Assembly: GCF_016595795.1 (NCBI RefSeq)
Contig: NZ_JAENHN010000056.1
Location: 1 to 43,017, forward strand
Reading direction: 5' to 3'
Source: Clostridium yunnanense
GTDB lineage: Bacteria; Bacillota; Clostridia; Clostridiales; Clostridiaceae
DNA: 43,017 nt
Shown here: one piece after another, positions 25,773-35,029 of the stretch
How positions within the stretch are numbered: position 1 is the stretch's first letter
How the letters are laid out: each line of letters starts with the position of its first letter
Notes under the pieces: model-generated
Told to the model about the DNA's origin: nothing
What the model saw: only the letters and a program-made list of their open reading frames with translations
The model's database searches: none
Position numbers and translations under genes: made by a program

Positions 25773-25781
25773 ATTATAGCA
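25773..25781 (-). promoter_or_regulatory. Candidate extended -10 promoter of amidase gene
   Basis: TGCTATAAT on the minus strand is a perfect extended -10 box about 70 bases before the start codon. No good -35 is visible. Confidence 0.45.
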
Positions 25782-26062
25782 TTTTGTAGCAAATTTTGTT
25801 TAAATATAACTTATTTTTCATATTATTTTATGTCGTACTTTAAGCATAAAACTTTAATTAATCATAAATATATTTGTTTTCTATTGAAAATACTTAAAAA
25901 AATATGTACAATAGTCAAATCTACTACTTACTGGTTATATGTAAAATATTATCCAGTATTCTGTACTGCAAATTTGAAAATATTAATAGGGAGATTTTGA
26001 AAGCATTAATATAACCGTAAAGTTATATATCTAATAACTTTTGGAAGGGGTTTTTAATTTAT
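25782..26062. other. Divergent intergenic region
   Basis: The AT-rich spacer between the amidase and the CDF transporter, which must hold the transporter's promoter. I looked for a manganese (yybP-ykoY) riboswitch in front of the transporter and do not see its conserved core. Confidence 0.45.
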
Positions 26063-27241
26063 ATGATATCCGATTTTTTGATAAAAAAAGTTTCTAAAAA
26101 CAGTACTAATTATAAGAATGATACAGTCAGAACTAGACTTGGCTACTTTGCTGGAATTATTGGGATTGTAGTAAACTTGGCTTTATTTCTAATAAAACTC
26201 ACTGTTGGTCTATTTACAGGAAGTATTTCCATTATGGCAGATGCTTTTAACAATCTCTCAGATGCTGCATCTTCTATAATAACAATAGTAGGAATTAAAC
26301 TTTCTAATATGCCTCCAGATAAAGAACATCCCTTTGGACATGGGAGATTGGAATATATTTCAGCCTTAATAGTTGCTTTTATGGTAATGCTTGTTGGCTT
26401 CCAATTTGTAAAGTCTTCTTTTGAAAGAATACTTAACCCAGAACCAGTTATCTTCCAATGGATTCCTTTTATACTTCTTTTAGTATCAATTATTTTTAAA
26501 ATATGGCTTAGCAGATTTAATAAAACCATAGGAGATAAAATTGATTCTTCGGCTCTAAAAGCTTCTTCATTGGACGCTTTAGGAGATGTATTTACAACTA
26601 GTGTAGTTGTTGTATCTTTCTTCATTGCAAGATTCACAACCTTTCCTCTGGATGGATATATAGGTATAATCGTTGCACTTTTCATACTGTATTCTGGTTT
26701 TTCGCTTGTAAGAGAAACTATGAATCCTCTTATAGGCTCAGCCCCAGATGAAAGCCTAGTAAGCTCTATAAATGAAGGTGTTCTTTCATACGAATTTGTA
26801 ACAGGAGTCCATGATCTAATAATTCATAACTATGGACCTGGTAGGTGTATGGCATCAATACATGCTGAAATTCCAGCAGATATAAACATAATGAAGATAC
26901 ATGACATAATAGATACTGCTGAGCGAGAACTCTCGGAAAAGCTTAATATCTATTTGGTTATCCATATGGATCCTATATCTGTTGAAGATGAGGAGATAAA
27001 ATCAGCTAAAGAAGAGATTGAAAAAATAATTAACCATAATCCACTAATTAAGTCAATGCATGATTTTAGAATAGTAGGCGAAGGCGATAAGAAGAACCTC
27101 ATATTTGATCTTGTGGTAAGTTCATCGAAGCTTACCAAAGCAATGTCAGAAGCACAGCTTAAAGAACAAATTATAAATTCTATTAAGGAAACTCGCCCTC
27201 AATACAACTGTGTTATAACAATAGATAAAGACTTTGACTAA
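26063..27241 (+). CDS. Cation diffusion facilitator metal exporter
   Basis: A membrane antiporter of 392 aa that expels divalent metal in exchange for protons. Six membrane helices span about residues 25-225, and a cytoplasmic dimerisation domain (about 230-305) is followed by a further C-terminal region. The transport-site residues appear in MADAFNNLSD (near 60-68) and SSLDALGD (near 169-175). Aligned to the zinc exporter YiiP, the site reads Asn-Asp and Asp-Asp, without the histidine of zinc transporters. That favours manganese or iron as substrate (inference from known CDF selectivity). HPFGHGRLEY is the usual loop signature. The start follows GGAAGGGG at a rather long 12-base spacing. Confidence 0.9.
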   Translation: MISDFLIKKVSKNSTNYKNDTVRTRLGYFAGIIGIVVNLALFLIKLTVGLFTGSISIMADAFNNLSDAASSIITIVGIKLSNMPPDKEHPFGHGRLEYISALIVAFMVMLVGFQFVKSSFERILNPEPVIFQWIPFILLLVSIIFKIWLSRFNKTIGDKIDSSALKASSLDALGDVFTTSVVVVSFFIARFTTFPLDGYIGIIVALFILYSGFSLVRETMNPLIGSAPDESLVSSINEGVLSYEFVTGVHDLIIHNYGPGRCMASIHAEIPADINIMKIHDIIDTAERELSEKLNIYLVIHMDPISVEDEEIKSAKEEIEKIINHNPLIKSMHDFRIVGEGDKKNLIFDLVVSSSKLTKAMSEAQLKEQIINSIKETRPQYNCVITIDKDFD

Positions 27242-27261
27242 TTTATATAGAATTTTAACTT

Positions 27262-27459
27262 GAAATTAAGTTGTCACATCTCCAATACTTTGATGTGCTT
27301 CGCAAAGAATTAATATTATTTTCTTTAATGGAATGTCTAAAACTGTATAACTCACTTCGTTCAGACAATACAGTTTCCTTACGCCATTCCATCTCTGAAA
27401 ATCATTTAATTCTAATCGCTTGCTCATATAGTATCTACGCTGTGCCACCTTAATTTTAT
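27262..27459 (-). repeat. Full-length repeat family 2 element with nested hairpin
   Basis: About 198 bp in reverse orientation to the copy at 23767. The ends GAAATTAAGTTGTCACATC and GTGCCACCTTAATTTT are inverted repeats. The inner part includes the family core TTCGCAAAGAATTAATATTA. A hairpin of about 38 bp at 27339-27376 has arms AAAACTGTAT and ATACAGTTT, nearly identical to 23345-23383. It lies just downstream of the CDF gene. Confidence 0.75.
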
Positions 27460-27628
27460 TAGTATTCTTTAAACTTAGTTATAGATATAACAGTTTGATA
27501 CAATGGAGTGGGTATATCTATTAACAGGCAAACAAATTTTATCTTTCTACTTTACATACTAAAAAGTTAGTAAATTCATTGAGAATACTAGGTTTAGCTA
27601 ATATTAAAATTAAAGATTTTCCATATAT

Positions 27629-27667
27629 GAAAAGTGCTTTAGGAATAATATTCCTAAAGCACTTTTT
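27629..27667. terminator. Bidirectional terminator between CDF region and LTA synthase
   Basis: AAAAGTGCTTTAGGAAT (27630-27646) pairs perfectly with its complement ending at 27666. T runs on both sides make it usable on either strand. It lies 13 bases past the LTA synthase stop codon. Confidence 0.9.
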
Positions 27668-27678
27668 ATATTATTAAA

Positions 27679-29508
27679 CTATTTATTATTTAAATATTTA
27701 CCTCTAATGAACATATCACTAATCTGAAGGGAATCCTCTAGATGTTTCTTTTCTTTATCATCTTTAGGAGTTCCAATAATCTGACCATAATTTAATACAG
27801 TTGCATCTCTATTAGTGTTTACTAACACTCTTCCCATAGTGCTTCCATCAAATTTATTTCTATCTATACCTATCAGATATGAAATAGTTGGTAAAAAATC
27901 TATTTGACCGCCTGCCTTTGAAATTGTTTCGCCTTTTGAATCTTTACTATATACTATGAAAGGAATACCTTTATCATCTTTTTGCCACCAGTCTCCCTCT
28001 AGTTTCACTTGTTTAAGCTGGGCTGGATAGAACTTATGAACACCTGTATGATCTCCATACACAACTACTATAGAATCTTTTAGGATTCCTTCTGCATCTA
28101 GTTTATTAATAAAATTGCCTATTTGCTCATCAGTATATCTTACACTTTGGAAATATGCTCCGAGTATTGTTTTGTCAAATTCCTGAGGTAAATTTAACAT
28201 TTTATATTGCTCTGGCATGTCAAAAGGTCCGTGACTTGTAAGTGTAACCATAAATGAATAAAATGGCTTTGGCATATCCTTCAATTTATCAGCAACTTGG
28301 CTTAGATATGATCTATCTGATAACCCAAGTCCTATTACTTCATCTACGTTAAACTTACTTATATCCAATATCTTATCAAAACCTAAGGAACCTCTATGAA
28401 CTTCTGTCCAATTCCAGTTTCCAGCTACTTCAGGGTGAGTAGAAACAGTGTTATAACCCTTTTCTTTCACTAAGTTAGGTAAAGTAGTGAAAGGAGTATA
28501 TGGATTATTAAAGAAAGTTGCTCCCTGTCTTATAGGTAACATTGAAGTATTTACCATAAGATCTGCATCTGAACTAGTACCGTTATTATTTTGTTCGTGA
28601 ATATTATTAAAGTATAAACTGTTATTTATAAGTCTATTTAAATTTGGTGTTATTTCCTGTCCGTATACCTTTTGCCCAATAACAAAGTTTTCTAAAGACT
28701 CTACTTGCACAAATATTAAGTTCTTACCATTAAGTTTTCCTTTGTATTCATTGTCAGGTAAGTTTTCTTTATTATCTTCAAACCATTGGGTTATTTTATC
28801 AGTATCATCACTAGAAAGCTTGACAGCATTTTTTTCATAAATTGTTTTATAAATATCATATCCATGATAACCAAGTGGACTCATATCTGACATTGTTTGA
28901 AATGGTGCCCACGCAATCTTGAAAAGCATCTTTTCGCCTTTTGTACCGTCGATAACATCTATATAATAGTAAGAAGACACTAATGTTACTATTGATAAAA
29001 CAAAAGTAGCTGCAAAAGCAAATATATATCTTTCCTCAGATTTAATCTTATTCTTAAACTTAAATAACAATGCTGCAATAAATACAAAATCTATAAAGTA
29101 TACTATATCAACTGCTGCTGGTAAAAATAGATTCTTCTTCACAGGATTAAATAATGCTGGATATAAAATATGTCTAATAGATAAAAAGGTGCCATTTGCT
29201 CTATAGTACCAGATATCTGCTAATAATAATACACTAACAAACAAATCAAGTATTATAAGGTATCTAAGTCTACCTTTTGATCTAAATAAGAAACTAATAC
29301 TAATCACCAATACTATACAAGCTATATGTGCCCATATTGGCGGTGGAGTGAAGTACATATTTTTAAAATTCAAAGAAGAAGAATTTGGAGTCCTAAGCAT
29401 TGCTAAGAAAGCCATGGATTTCAACATCAGTATAACACCAAAAATTGCTGGAATTATCATTTCTTTTTTAAGTTTTTTAGTCTTTATTAAAAAACTTTTC
29501 TCACCCAT
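27679..29508 (-). CDS. ltaS: Lipoteichoic-acid synthase (LtaS-type sulfatase family)
   Basis: A polyglycerol-phosphate synthase of 609 aa that transfers glycerol phosphate from phosphatidylglycerol onto lipoteichoic acid at the outer membrane face. Five membrane helices lie in residues about 15-200. The extracellular sulfatase-like domain starts near 255. Active-site residues are visible: Glu in FVQVESLENF (near 268), the catalytic threonine in NNNGTSSDAD (near 310), the metal-binding Asp-His pair in VYGDHTG (near 487) and SHGPF (near 428). Order and length are normal. The start ATG has GAGGTG upstream. No glycolipid-anchor synthesis gene lies next to it. Confidence 0.93.
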   Translation of the reverse strand: MGEKSFLIKTKKLKKEMIIPAIFGVILMLKSMAFLAMLRTPNSSSLNFKNMYFTPPPIWAHIACIVLVISISFLFRSKGRLRYLIILDLFVSVLLLADIWYYRANGTFLSIRHILYPALFNPVKKNLFLPAAVDIVYFIDFVFIAALLFKFKNKIKSEERYIFAFAATFVLSIVTLVSSYYYIDVIDGTKGEKMLFKIAWAPFQTMSDMSPLGYHGYDIYKTIYEKNAVKLSSDDTDKITQWFEDNKENLPDNEYKGKLNGKNLIFVQVESLENFVIGQKVYGQEITPNLNRLINNSLYFNNIHEQNNNGTSSDADLMVNTSMLPIRQGATFFNNPYTPFTTLPNLVKEKGYNTVSTHPEVAGNWNWTEVHRGSLGFDKILDISKFNVDEVIGLGLSDRSYLSQVADKLKDMPKPFYSFMVTLTSHGPFDMPEQYKMLNLPQEFDKTILGAYFQSVRYTDEQIGNFINKLDAEGILKDSIVVVYGDHTGVHKFYPAQLKQVKLEGDWWQKDDKGIPFIVYSKDSKGETISKAGGQIDFLPTISYLIGIDRNKFDGSTMGRVLVNTNRDATVLNYGQIIGTPKDDKEKKHLEDSLQISDMFIRGKYLNNK

Positions 29509-29686
29509 AAAATCACCTCATATGTATATCATTTTCATTCAACAACTGCAGAAACTTATTTATTCGTTGCCATGAATTATTATATATTATTTAAATATTA
29601 TATACTATAAAAATATGAAATTGTTTCAATTTATTAATATTTCCAATGATGAAACAATTCGGCCACTACTTCGTTAGCAACTAAAA

Positions 29687-29725
29687 GGACACTATCCATA
29701 ATTATGAATAGTGCCCTAAATTGGG
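29687..29725 (-). terminator. Weak terminator-like hairpin
   Basis: GGGCACTAT and ATAGTGTCC pair on the minus strand, with TTTTAG after the stem. It is about 420 bases beyond the ABC operon, so what it terminates is unclear. Confidence 0.45.
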
Positions 29726-30070
29726 GTTGGTATATAAAAACAGTTTAGGATTTAAATCAACATTATTCTATACCACTTATTTATAAATTGATCAGATAAA
29801 TAAACAAGCTTTATAAACTAATAATTAATCTAAAACCTATATTTGGGTTGGCAAATTAAGTTTATACTAAAATATAAAAATTCATGTACTATCCACTAAA
29901 TTTCAGATAAAACTATTTAAAGATAATTAATGTCAAACTTCTATCATTATTGATGTAACTTACATTGGTCAAGTCCTCTTAACACCCTGTATATAAATCC
30001 AGAAATCTCAAATTAAATATCTCTTTTAAATATTCCACCTTATGATATGTACTATTCATATATCTATATA

Positions 30071-30113
30071 TTTTCAAATTCTCTCTTTAAAATTTCAAGA
30101 GAGAATTTGAAAA
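30071..30113. repeat. Perfect 17-bp hairpin after the ABC operon
   Basis: TTTTCAAATTCTCTCTT (30071-30087) is followed nine bases later by its exact complement (30097-30113). No T run follows on either strand. It lies 22 bases past the ATPase stop codon and could protect the 3' end of the mRNA. The TTTTCAAATTCT motif is also found in repeat family 1 copy H. Confidence 0.75.
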
Positions 30114-30135
30114 CACTTAATTAAATAACCTACTT

Positions 30136-30858
30136 TTAAAGTACTTTTGATAGAAAATCTTGTGTTCTTGCGTTTTTAGGATTATCAAATACTTCTTCAG
30201 GTGTACCTTGCTCTACTATAACTCCACCATCCATGAATAATATTCTGTCTCCAACTTCCTTTGCAAAACCCATTTCGTGAGTTACAACAACCATTGTCAT
30301 TCCTTCAGAAGCAAGACCTTTCATAACACCAAGAACTTCGCCTACCATTTCAGGATCTAAAGCTGAAGTAGGCTCATCAAACAGCATAACATCTGGTTCC
30401 ATAGCTAATGCTCTTGCTATTGCAATTCTTTGCTTTTGCCCACCTGATAATGATGCTGGATATGCAGTTGCTTTATCTCTAAGGCCAACCTTATCAAGAA
30501 GCTTGAAAGCCACTTCATCAGCCTGTGCTTTACTAAGGCCCTTTACTTTAATTGGTGCAAGAGTTATATTTTCTAGAACTGTTTTGTGTGGGAATAAATT
30601 AAATTGTTGGAACACCATGCCCATCTTTTCTCTTATCTTATTGATATTTATATTTTTACCGATTATATTATTTCCTTCAAATATAATTTCGCCATCAGTT
30701 GGCTCTTCAAGAAGGTTCAAACATCTTAAGAAAGTGCTTTTACCTGAACCACTTGGCCCTATAACAACAACCACTTCTCCTTTATGGATATGGTCAGTAA
30801 TACCTTTTAGAACTTCGTTTTTTCCAAAATATTTATGAAGATTATTAACGTGAATCAC
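30136..30858 (-). CDS. Polar amino-acid ABC transporter ATPase
   Basis: The cytoplasmic ATP-binding subunit, 240 aa, of an importer in the GlnQ/HisP family. Walker A is GPSGSGKST (near 36), the Q-loop is FQQFNLFPH, the signature is LSGGQKQR, Walker B is [12 protein letters not shown], and the switch histidine is in VVTHEMGFA. The frame opens at a TTG at 30879, but that part contains the AAAGGAGG ribosome-binding site, so GTG 30858 is preferred. It overlaps the end of the permease gene by 14 bases, which couples their translation. A typical substrate is a polar or basic amino acid, or cystine; the sequence does not decide. Confidence 0.93.
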   Translation of the reverse strand: MIHVNNLHKYFGKNEVLKGITDHIHKGEVVVVIGPSGSGKSTFLRCLNLLEEPTDGEIIFEGNNIIGKNININKIREKMGMVFQQFNLFPHKTVLENITLAPIKVKGLSKAQADEVAFKLLDKVGLRDKATAYPASLSGGQKQRIAIARALAMEPDVMLFDEPTSALDPEMVGEVLGVMKGLASEGMTMVVVTHEMGFAKEVGDRILFMDGGVIVEQGTPEEVFDNPKNARTQDFLSKVL

Positions 30859-31504
30859 TTGCTCCCAGCCTCCTTTCAAATTTACCTATTAATTTAGATA
30901 ACGTGAATGTCATTACAAAATACATAACTGCCGCAATTATAAGCGGAGTAAAAGGTTCAAAAGTGTTACCTCTTACTGTATCAGCTTTGTACATTAGCTC
31001 TGCTATACCTATAACAGATACTATTGAAGATTCTTTTATTATTGTAACAAATTCATTACCTAAGGCTGGAAGTATATTCTTTAAGGCTTGTGGAATCACT
31101 ATATATCTCATAGTAGCTCCTTGAGTAAAACCTAAACTTCTTGAAGCTTCTGTCTGTCCTTTATCTACAGCATTTATCCCTGCTCTTATTATCTCAGCAA
31201 CGTATGCTCCACTATTTATTGATAAGGTTAATATACCTGCCATCATACCTGGAAGACGTATCCCAGTATAATCTAATCCATAATATATGATGTACAACTG
31301 TACTAATATAGGTGTACCTCTTATAATCTCAATATAAGTAGAAGCAATAAACTTTAAAATTTTATTCTTTGATAGCTTCATAAGGCTTAAAAATAAACCT
31401 ACTACAGTACCTAAAATTACTGTAAAAAATGCAATTATTATTGTATTTATTGCACCTTCTATATAGAAGCCACTGTACTTGCTCAAAATATCTGTTAAAC
31501 CCAA
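30845..31504 (-). CDS. Amino-acid ABC transporter permease
   Basis: The membrane subunit, 219 aa, of the HisM/GlnP type. Its hydrophobic segments are near 15-45, 60-85, 90-110 and 180-205. The EAA loop that contacts the ATPase is visible as [19 protein letters not shown] near 125. [15 protein letters not shown] is another family signature. The start is probably TTG 31504, with GGAGGT seven bases upstream. The gene follows the binding-protein gene after 147 bases and overlaps the ATPase gene at its end. Confidence 0.92.
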   Translation of the reverse strand: MGLTDILSKYSGFYIEGAINTIIIAFFTVILGTVVGLFLSLMKLSKNKILKFIASTYIEIIRGTPILVQLYIIYYGLDYTGIRLPGMMAGILTLSINSGAYVAEIIRAGINAVDKGQTEASRSLGFTQGATMRYIVIPQALKNILPALGNEFVTIIKESSIVSVIGIAELMYKADTVRGNTFEPFTPLIIAAVMYFVMTFTLSKLIGKFERRLGASDSR

Positions 31505-31532
31505 CCCAATTACCTCCTAAATAATATGAAAT

Positions 31533-31556
31533 ATAGCAGGCACCCCTACCTACTAT
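31533..31556 (-). terminator. Possible attenuating hairpin inside ABC operon
   Basis: ATAGTAGG and CCTGCTAT pair on the minus strand with one G-U pair, and ATTTCATATTATTT follows. It could lower permease expression relative to the binding protein, a common arrangement in such operons. Confidence 0.35.
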
Positions 31557-31651
31557 ACTTCACTTGATATCTTATACAGCCCCCATTTATATTTATAGCC
31601 CCATTACTGCTTATTGCTTTACTTACTAAAACTTAGTATTAAATTTATAAA

Positions 31652-32461
31652 TTAATCAACTGAATTAGTTGCATCTATTACTAATTGATCTATCTTCTTT
31701 TCTTTAATAAGTTCATCAAGAGCTTCGTTGATTATCTTAAGCAAATCCTCTGATCCCTTAGCCACTGCGATTGCTGAACCTTGCTCATCAGGATTTAAAT
31801 CAAATTTAGAATCACTTACTGCTAAACCATCACTCTTCTCTGCATAAAGCTTTGCAACTGGTCCTTCCACAACTGCTGCTTCAACCTTTTTGTTCTTCAA
31901 GCTAAGTACTACATCAGGAACTTTTGCTAAAGATTGAAGTTTTGAATCCTTTATCTGCTCCTCAGCCAACTTTTCTTGTACTGAACCCTTTTGAACGCCT
32001 ATAGCTTTGCCGGCTAAAGAATCTAAAGATGAATATTTAGCTTTATCTTCTGATCTAACCAAAACATATTGAGTAGCTGTATAATATATTTTAGAGAAAT
32101 CTACACTCTTTTTTCTATCTTCAGTTGGATTCATTCCTGATATTACCAAATCAACTTTATTTGTTTTCAAAGCTGCTACCAATCCATCAAATTTCATATC
32201 GCTTATTTCAACTTCAACTCCTAGCTTCTTAGCTATAGCCTTAGCTATTTCGATATCAAATCCTACTATAGTATCCTTACCGTTTATTGATTTGTGGAAC
32301 TCATATGGAGCATAATCAGCACTTGTACCAATTACAAGCTTTCCTGACTTTTTAATCTTATCTACTGTAGCCTCACTTTTATTTGAACACCCAACCACGC
32401 TAAATGCCATTATCCCAACCAAGGCAGTAGCTAAAACTGTTTTTAATATACCTTTTTTCAT
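31652..32461 (-). CDS. Amino-acid ABC transporter substrate-binding lipoprotein
   Basis: The extracellular binding protein, 269 aa, anchored by lipid. The N-terminus is a lipoprotein signal with a lipobox (FSVVGCSNKS), so the mature protein starts at Cys 25. The SBP_bac_3 fold shows its signatures in LVIGTSADYAPYEF, IVGFDIEIAKAIAKKLG and SGMNPTEDRKKSVDFSKIYY. AGKAIGVQKGSVQE and LNPDEQGSAIAVAKGSE are typical of the second lobe. It is the first gene of the operon; the ATG follows AAAGGGG. Ligand specificity cannot be read with confidence, but the family binds polar or basic amino acids. Confidence 0.93.
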   Translation of the reverse strand: MKKGILKTVLATALVGIMAFSVVGCSNKSEATVDKIKKSGKLVIGTSADYAPYEFHKSINGKDTIVGFDIEIAKAIAKKLGVEVEISDMKFDGLVAALKTNKVDLVISGMNPTEDRKKSVDFSKIYYTATQYVLVRSEDKAKYSSLDSLAGKAIGVQKGSVQEKLAEEQIKDSKLQSLAKVPDVVLSLKNKKVEAAVVEGPVAKLYAEKSDGLAVSDSKFDLNPDEQGSAIAVAKGSEDLLKIINEALDELIKEKKIDQLVIDATNSVD

Positions 32462-32538
32462 TTTAAGACCCCTTTCTATAATTAAACATAATATAGTTTA
32501 CCATTTAGAAATAAATATTATTCCCTGAACTGAGTATA

Positions 32539-32568
32539 ATTATACATTATTCATTCATTTTTATGCAA
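32539..32568 (-). promoter_or_regulatory. Candidate promoter of the ABC operon
   Basis: On the minus strand TTGCAT (32568-32563) and TATAAT (32544-32539) are 18 bases apart, giving a leader of about 70 bases. No T-box or riboswitch core is seen in the leader. Confidence 0.4.
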
Positions 32569-32719
32569 GTATTTTTTAATATTTTTTTAATATTTATAAA
32601 TATGCAATTATGATATCGTTTAAATAAAAAAATAAACAAATAAACTCGTTGCTATTACTATATTTCTTAATATATTTCTATAACTATTTTAATTCATATT
32701 TATTAGGAATATTCAAAAT

Positions 32720-32762
32720 AAAAAATGCATAAAATGTTTATTTCAAACACTTTATGCATTAA
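32720..32762 (-). terminator. Terminator of the helD-like gene
   Basis: AATGCATAAAGTGTTT and AAACATTTTATGCATT pair on the minus strand with one G-U pair, followed by TTTTTATTTT. It lies about 45 bases past the stop codon. Confidence 0.85.
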
Positions 32763-32806
32763 TATATTACTAATTTATCTATATAATTATAAGTTTTTGT
32801 TTATAA

Positions 32807-34939
32807 TTATAACTTAATATTTATATCTTTTAGCATATGCAAAGCTCTCGTACTCATTATATACTTTATCAAATCCTCATCTTTATCCTTTTCATAGTTG
32901 AAATCTACTATGATAACTCCATCAAATTCCAAGCCTTTTGCAAAGTAAGATGGAATAATAACAGTTCCTCCATTATAGATTACATCTTCATTATGGAACT
33001 TCATAACAGGAGCAAATTCTCGAACTTTTGGATATATCTTATTCATATCTTCAGAGTTTCTTGTTATGATTGCAATACTTTCTAGCCCTTCGTCTTTGAA
33101 ATCTTCTATAGACATAAGTATTTCATCTATTAAGTCCTCTTCAGATACTACTTCAACTGATTTTACTTCTTTTCCTTGTCTTACTAGTGGAATTACTTTT
33201 TCTTCTTTTAGGAACTTATTAGCATAATTCATTATTTCCATAGTAGATCTATAGCTTATATTTAGATCATAATTTTCAACATCATCTTCTAAATAAATGT
33301 CTTCAATGCTTAACATAGCTGCTTCTTGATCAAGATCTACTAGTCTTTGATTTGTATCTCCAACTATAGTCATGCTCTTACAGCCTGTTAGCTCCTTAAT
33401 AGCCTTAAACTGCAATTCACTATAGTCTTGTGCCTCATCTATAACTATATGCCTAATATCACTTTTTGCTTTCTTACCATCGAGTTTTATCATCAGATAT
33501 AGTATTGGTGCTAAATCATCTGACGTAAGCTTCTTATATCCATTGAATTTATTATAAATACTTAATATTGATTCATTTTCTATCCACTCTTCTAGTTCTG
33601 CTCTTGAGTTCATAAGTTCTCTTACTATCTCTCTTACTTTCATTTTTCTATTGAATTCAATATTGTTTTCTTCTATCAATAAATCATCTGGTTTTAAACT
33701 CTTTTTATATTCTTCTGTTTCTTTATTTAGCTTCCAAATCTTTTCATCACGTTTATCTTTTATTTTAGATATGATAACCCTTTTTACTTTTTGGCTTCTT
33801 CTAAATATAGGCATATATAAATAATCTTTTTCAAATAAATTACTTATTTCTTCTACACCTAATATTTCTTCACCAAAATATTTAACAGGTTTTATCTTAA
33901 AATAATTTTGCTCTATATCTTTTATAAGTTCATCTAACTTACTAATAAACACTTTGGATTTCTTAAGTTTAATATCTTCAATAAATTCCTCATCTCCAGA
34001 TAGTACTTTTTCCATGTACTTTGGAAACTCCATAATCTCTTCATTTAAAGAAATTTGTTTCATAATAAAATTAGTTATAGTGTCTTGTTTTACACCAACT
34101 TCCCCAAGGCTAGGAAGTACTGTCGATATATATTCCATAAATATAGAGTTAGGTCCTAATATCAAAACCTTATCCCCAAGTTGTTTTCTGTTATTATATA
34201 AAAGATATGCTACCCTATGAAGAGCTATAGTAGTTTTCCCACTACCAGCTACACCATTTACAACTACAGTCTTTTCTCTGGGTCTTCTTATAATTGTATC
34301 TTGTTCACCTTGAATAGTCATTATTACATCTTTAAGCTTTTCACTTGAGTTAGAACTTAAAACCATCTGTAATATGTCATCTTTAACATCTACTTCTGAG
34401 TCAAACATCCCTTGAAGTTTTCCCTTTTTTATAATAAACTGTCTTCTTTCCTTTATATCCGTCTTTATATCCCCAACAGGTGAATTGTAGGTAGCTTCAC
34501 CTAAACTTCCATGATAAAAAAGTGCTGCTACTGGAGCTCTCCAGTCTACAATTATAGGTTCATACCTACCTTCTTGCGTAACTCCAAATCTTCCAATATA
34601 CAGAGTCTCTAATAAATCTTCTCCTTCAATAAAACCTACTTTTCCAAAGTACGGATTTTCCTTCAATATAGTAAGCTCTTTTAGCTTTCTATCTATGGTT
34701 TTAAACGCTTCTTCTTTAACAAATCTTTCATGATCAAAGTATTCCGTAACTTTATCTTCGTCATCTCTGTATTCTTCAATTACATTTTTTCTGTAATCTA
34801 TTATATATTCTGATATGTATTTGCGTTTTTCTAGGTAATTTAAAATCTCATCATTTACTATCCTTAAGGTTTCAGTTAACTTTTCTTCCTCAAATAGTAA
34901 TTGTAATTCTTTCTCCCTGCTTGAGTTATTCTCTTCCAT
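32807..34939 (-). CDS. helD: HelD-like UvrD/Rep-family helicase
   Basis: A superfamily-1 ATPase of 710 aa. HelD of Bacillus binds RNA polymerase and helps release it from DNA after transcription. An N-terminal coiled region (about 1-60) corresponds to the arm that enters the polymerase. EDLLETLYIGRFGVT and PIIVDWRAPVAALFY are HelD hallmarks. Walker A is VVNGVAGSGKTTIALHR near 235, Walker B is HIVIDEAQDYSE near 500, and the closing helicase motif is GLEFDGVIIVDF with MSTRALHML. It is slightly shorter than Bacillus HelD (774 aa). The ATG has AGGTGA upstream. It stands alone between two terminators. Confidence 0.88.
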   Translation of the reverse strand: MEENNSSREKELQLLFEEEKLTETLRIVNDEILNYLEKRKYISEYIIDYRKNVIEEYRDDEDKVTEYFDHERFVKEEAFKTIDRKLKELTILKENPYFGKVGFIEGEDLLETLYIGRFGVTQEGRYEPIIVDWRAPVAALFYHGSLGEATYNSPVGDIKTDIKERRQFIIKKGKLQGMFDSEVDVKDDILQMVLSSNSSEKLKDVIMTIQGEQDTIIRRPREKTVVVNGVAGSGKTTIALHRVAYLLYNNRKQLGDKVLILGPNSIFMEYISTVLPSLGEVGVKQDTITNFIMKQISLNEEIMEFPKYMEKVLSGDEEFIEDIKLKKSKVFISKLDELIKDIEQNYFKIKPVKYFGEEILGVEEISNLFEKDYLYMPIFRRSQKVKRVIISKIKDKRDEKIWKLNKETEEYKKSLKPDDLLIEENNIEFNRKMKVREIVRELMNSRAELEEWIENESILSIYNKFNGYKKLTSDDLAPILYLMIKLDGKKAKSDIRHIVIDEAQDYSELQFKAIKELTGCKSMTIVGDTNQRLVDLDQEAAMLSIEDIYLEDDVENYDLNISYRSTMEIMNYANKFLKEEKVIPLVRQGKEVKSVEVVSEEDLIDEILMSIEDFKDEGLESIAIITRNSEDMNKIYPKVREFAPVMKFHNEDVIYNGGTVIIPSYFAKGLEFDGVIIVDFNYEKDKDEDLIKYIMSTRALHMLKDINIKL

Positions 34940-34962
34940 TCAAATCACCTTTCCTTTAAATT

Positions 34963-34998
34963 AATGAAGAAAAAGTTCCCCCTTGGAAACTTTTTCTC
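34963..34998 (-). terminator. Terminator of ftsH
   Basis: GAAAAAGTT and AACTTTTTC pair around TCCAAGGGGG; TTCATT follows. It lies about 30 bases past the ftsH stop codon and just before the helD start. Confidence 0.6.
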
Positions 34999-35029
34999 TT
35001 TCTTAAAATAAACTTATCACTATATAAAT

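Larger units (their letters stand above)
29509..30135. other. Long intergenic region, no gene seen
   Basis: About 630 AT-rich bases between the LTA synthase and the ABC transporter operon. It holds two hairpins (29687-29716 and 30071-30113). The roughly 350 bases between them have no convincing ORF, tRNA or riboswitch. Confidence 0.5.

Noticed and set aside
25782-26062. Manganese (yybP-ykoY) riboswitch before the CDF gene
   Set aside because: No GGGGAGUA-like core or matching closing segment is visible.
26143-26685. 180-codon open frame antisense to the CDF transporter
   Set aside because: It is a mirror of the transporter's codon pattern, has no ribosome-binding site, and its product resembles no protein.
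27266-27453. Two 60-codon frames on opposite strands inside the repeat element
   Set aside because: Both arise from the inverted repeat and nested hairpin, without start signals.
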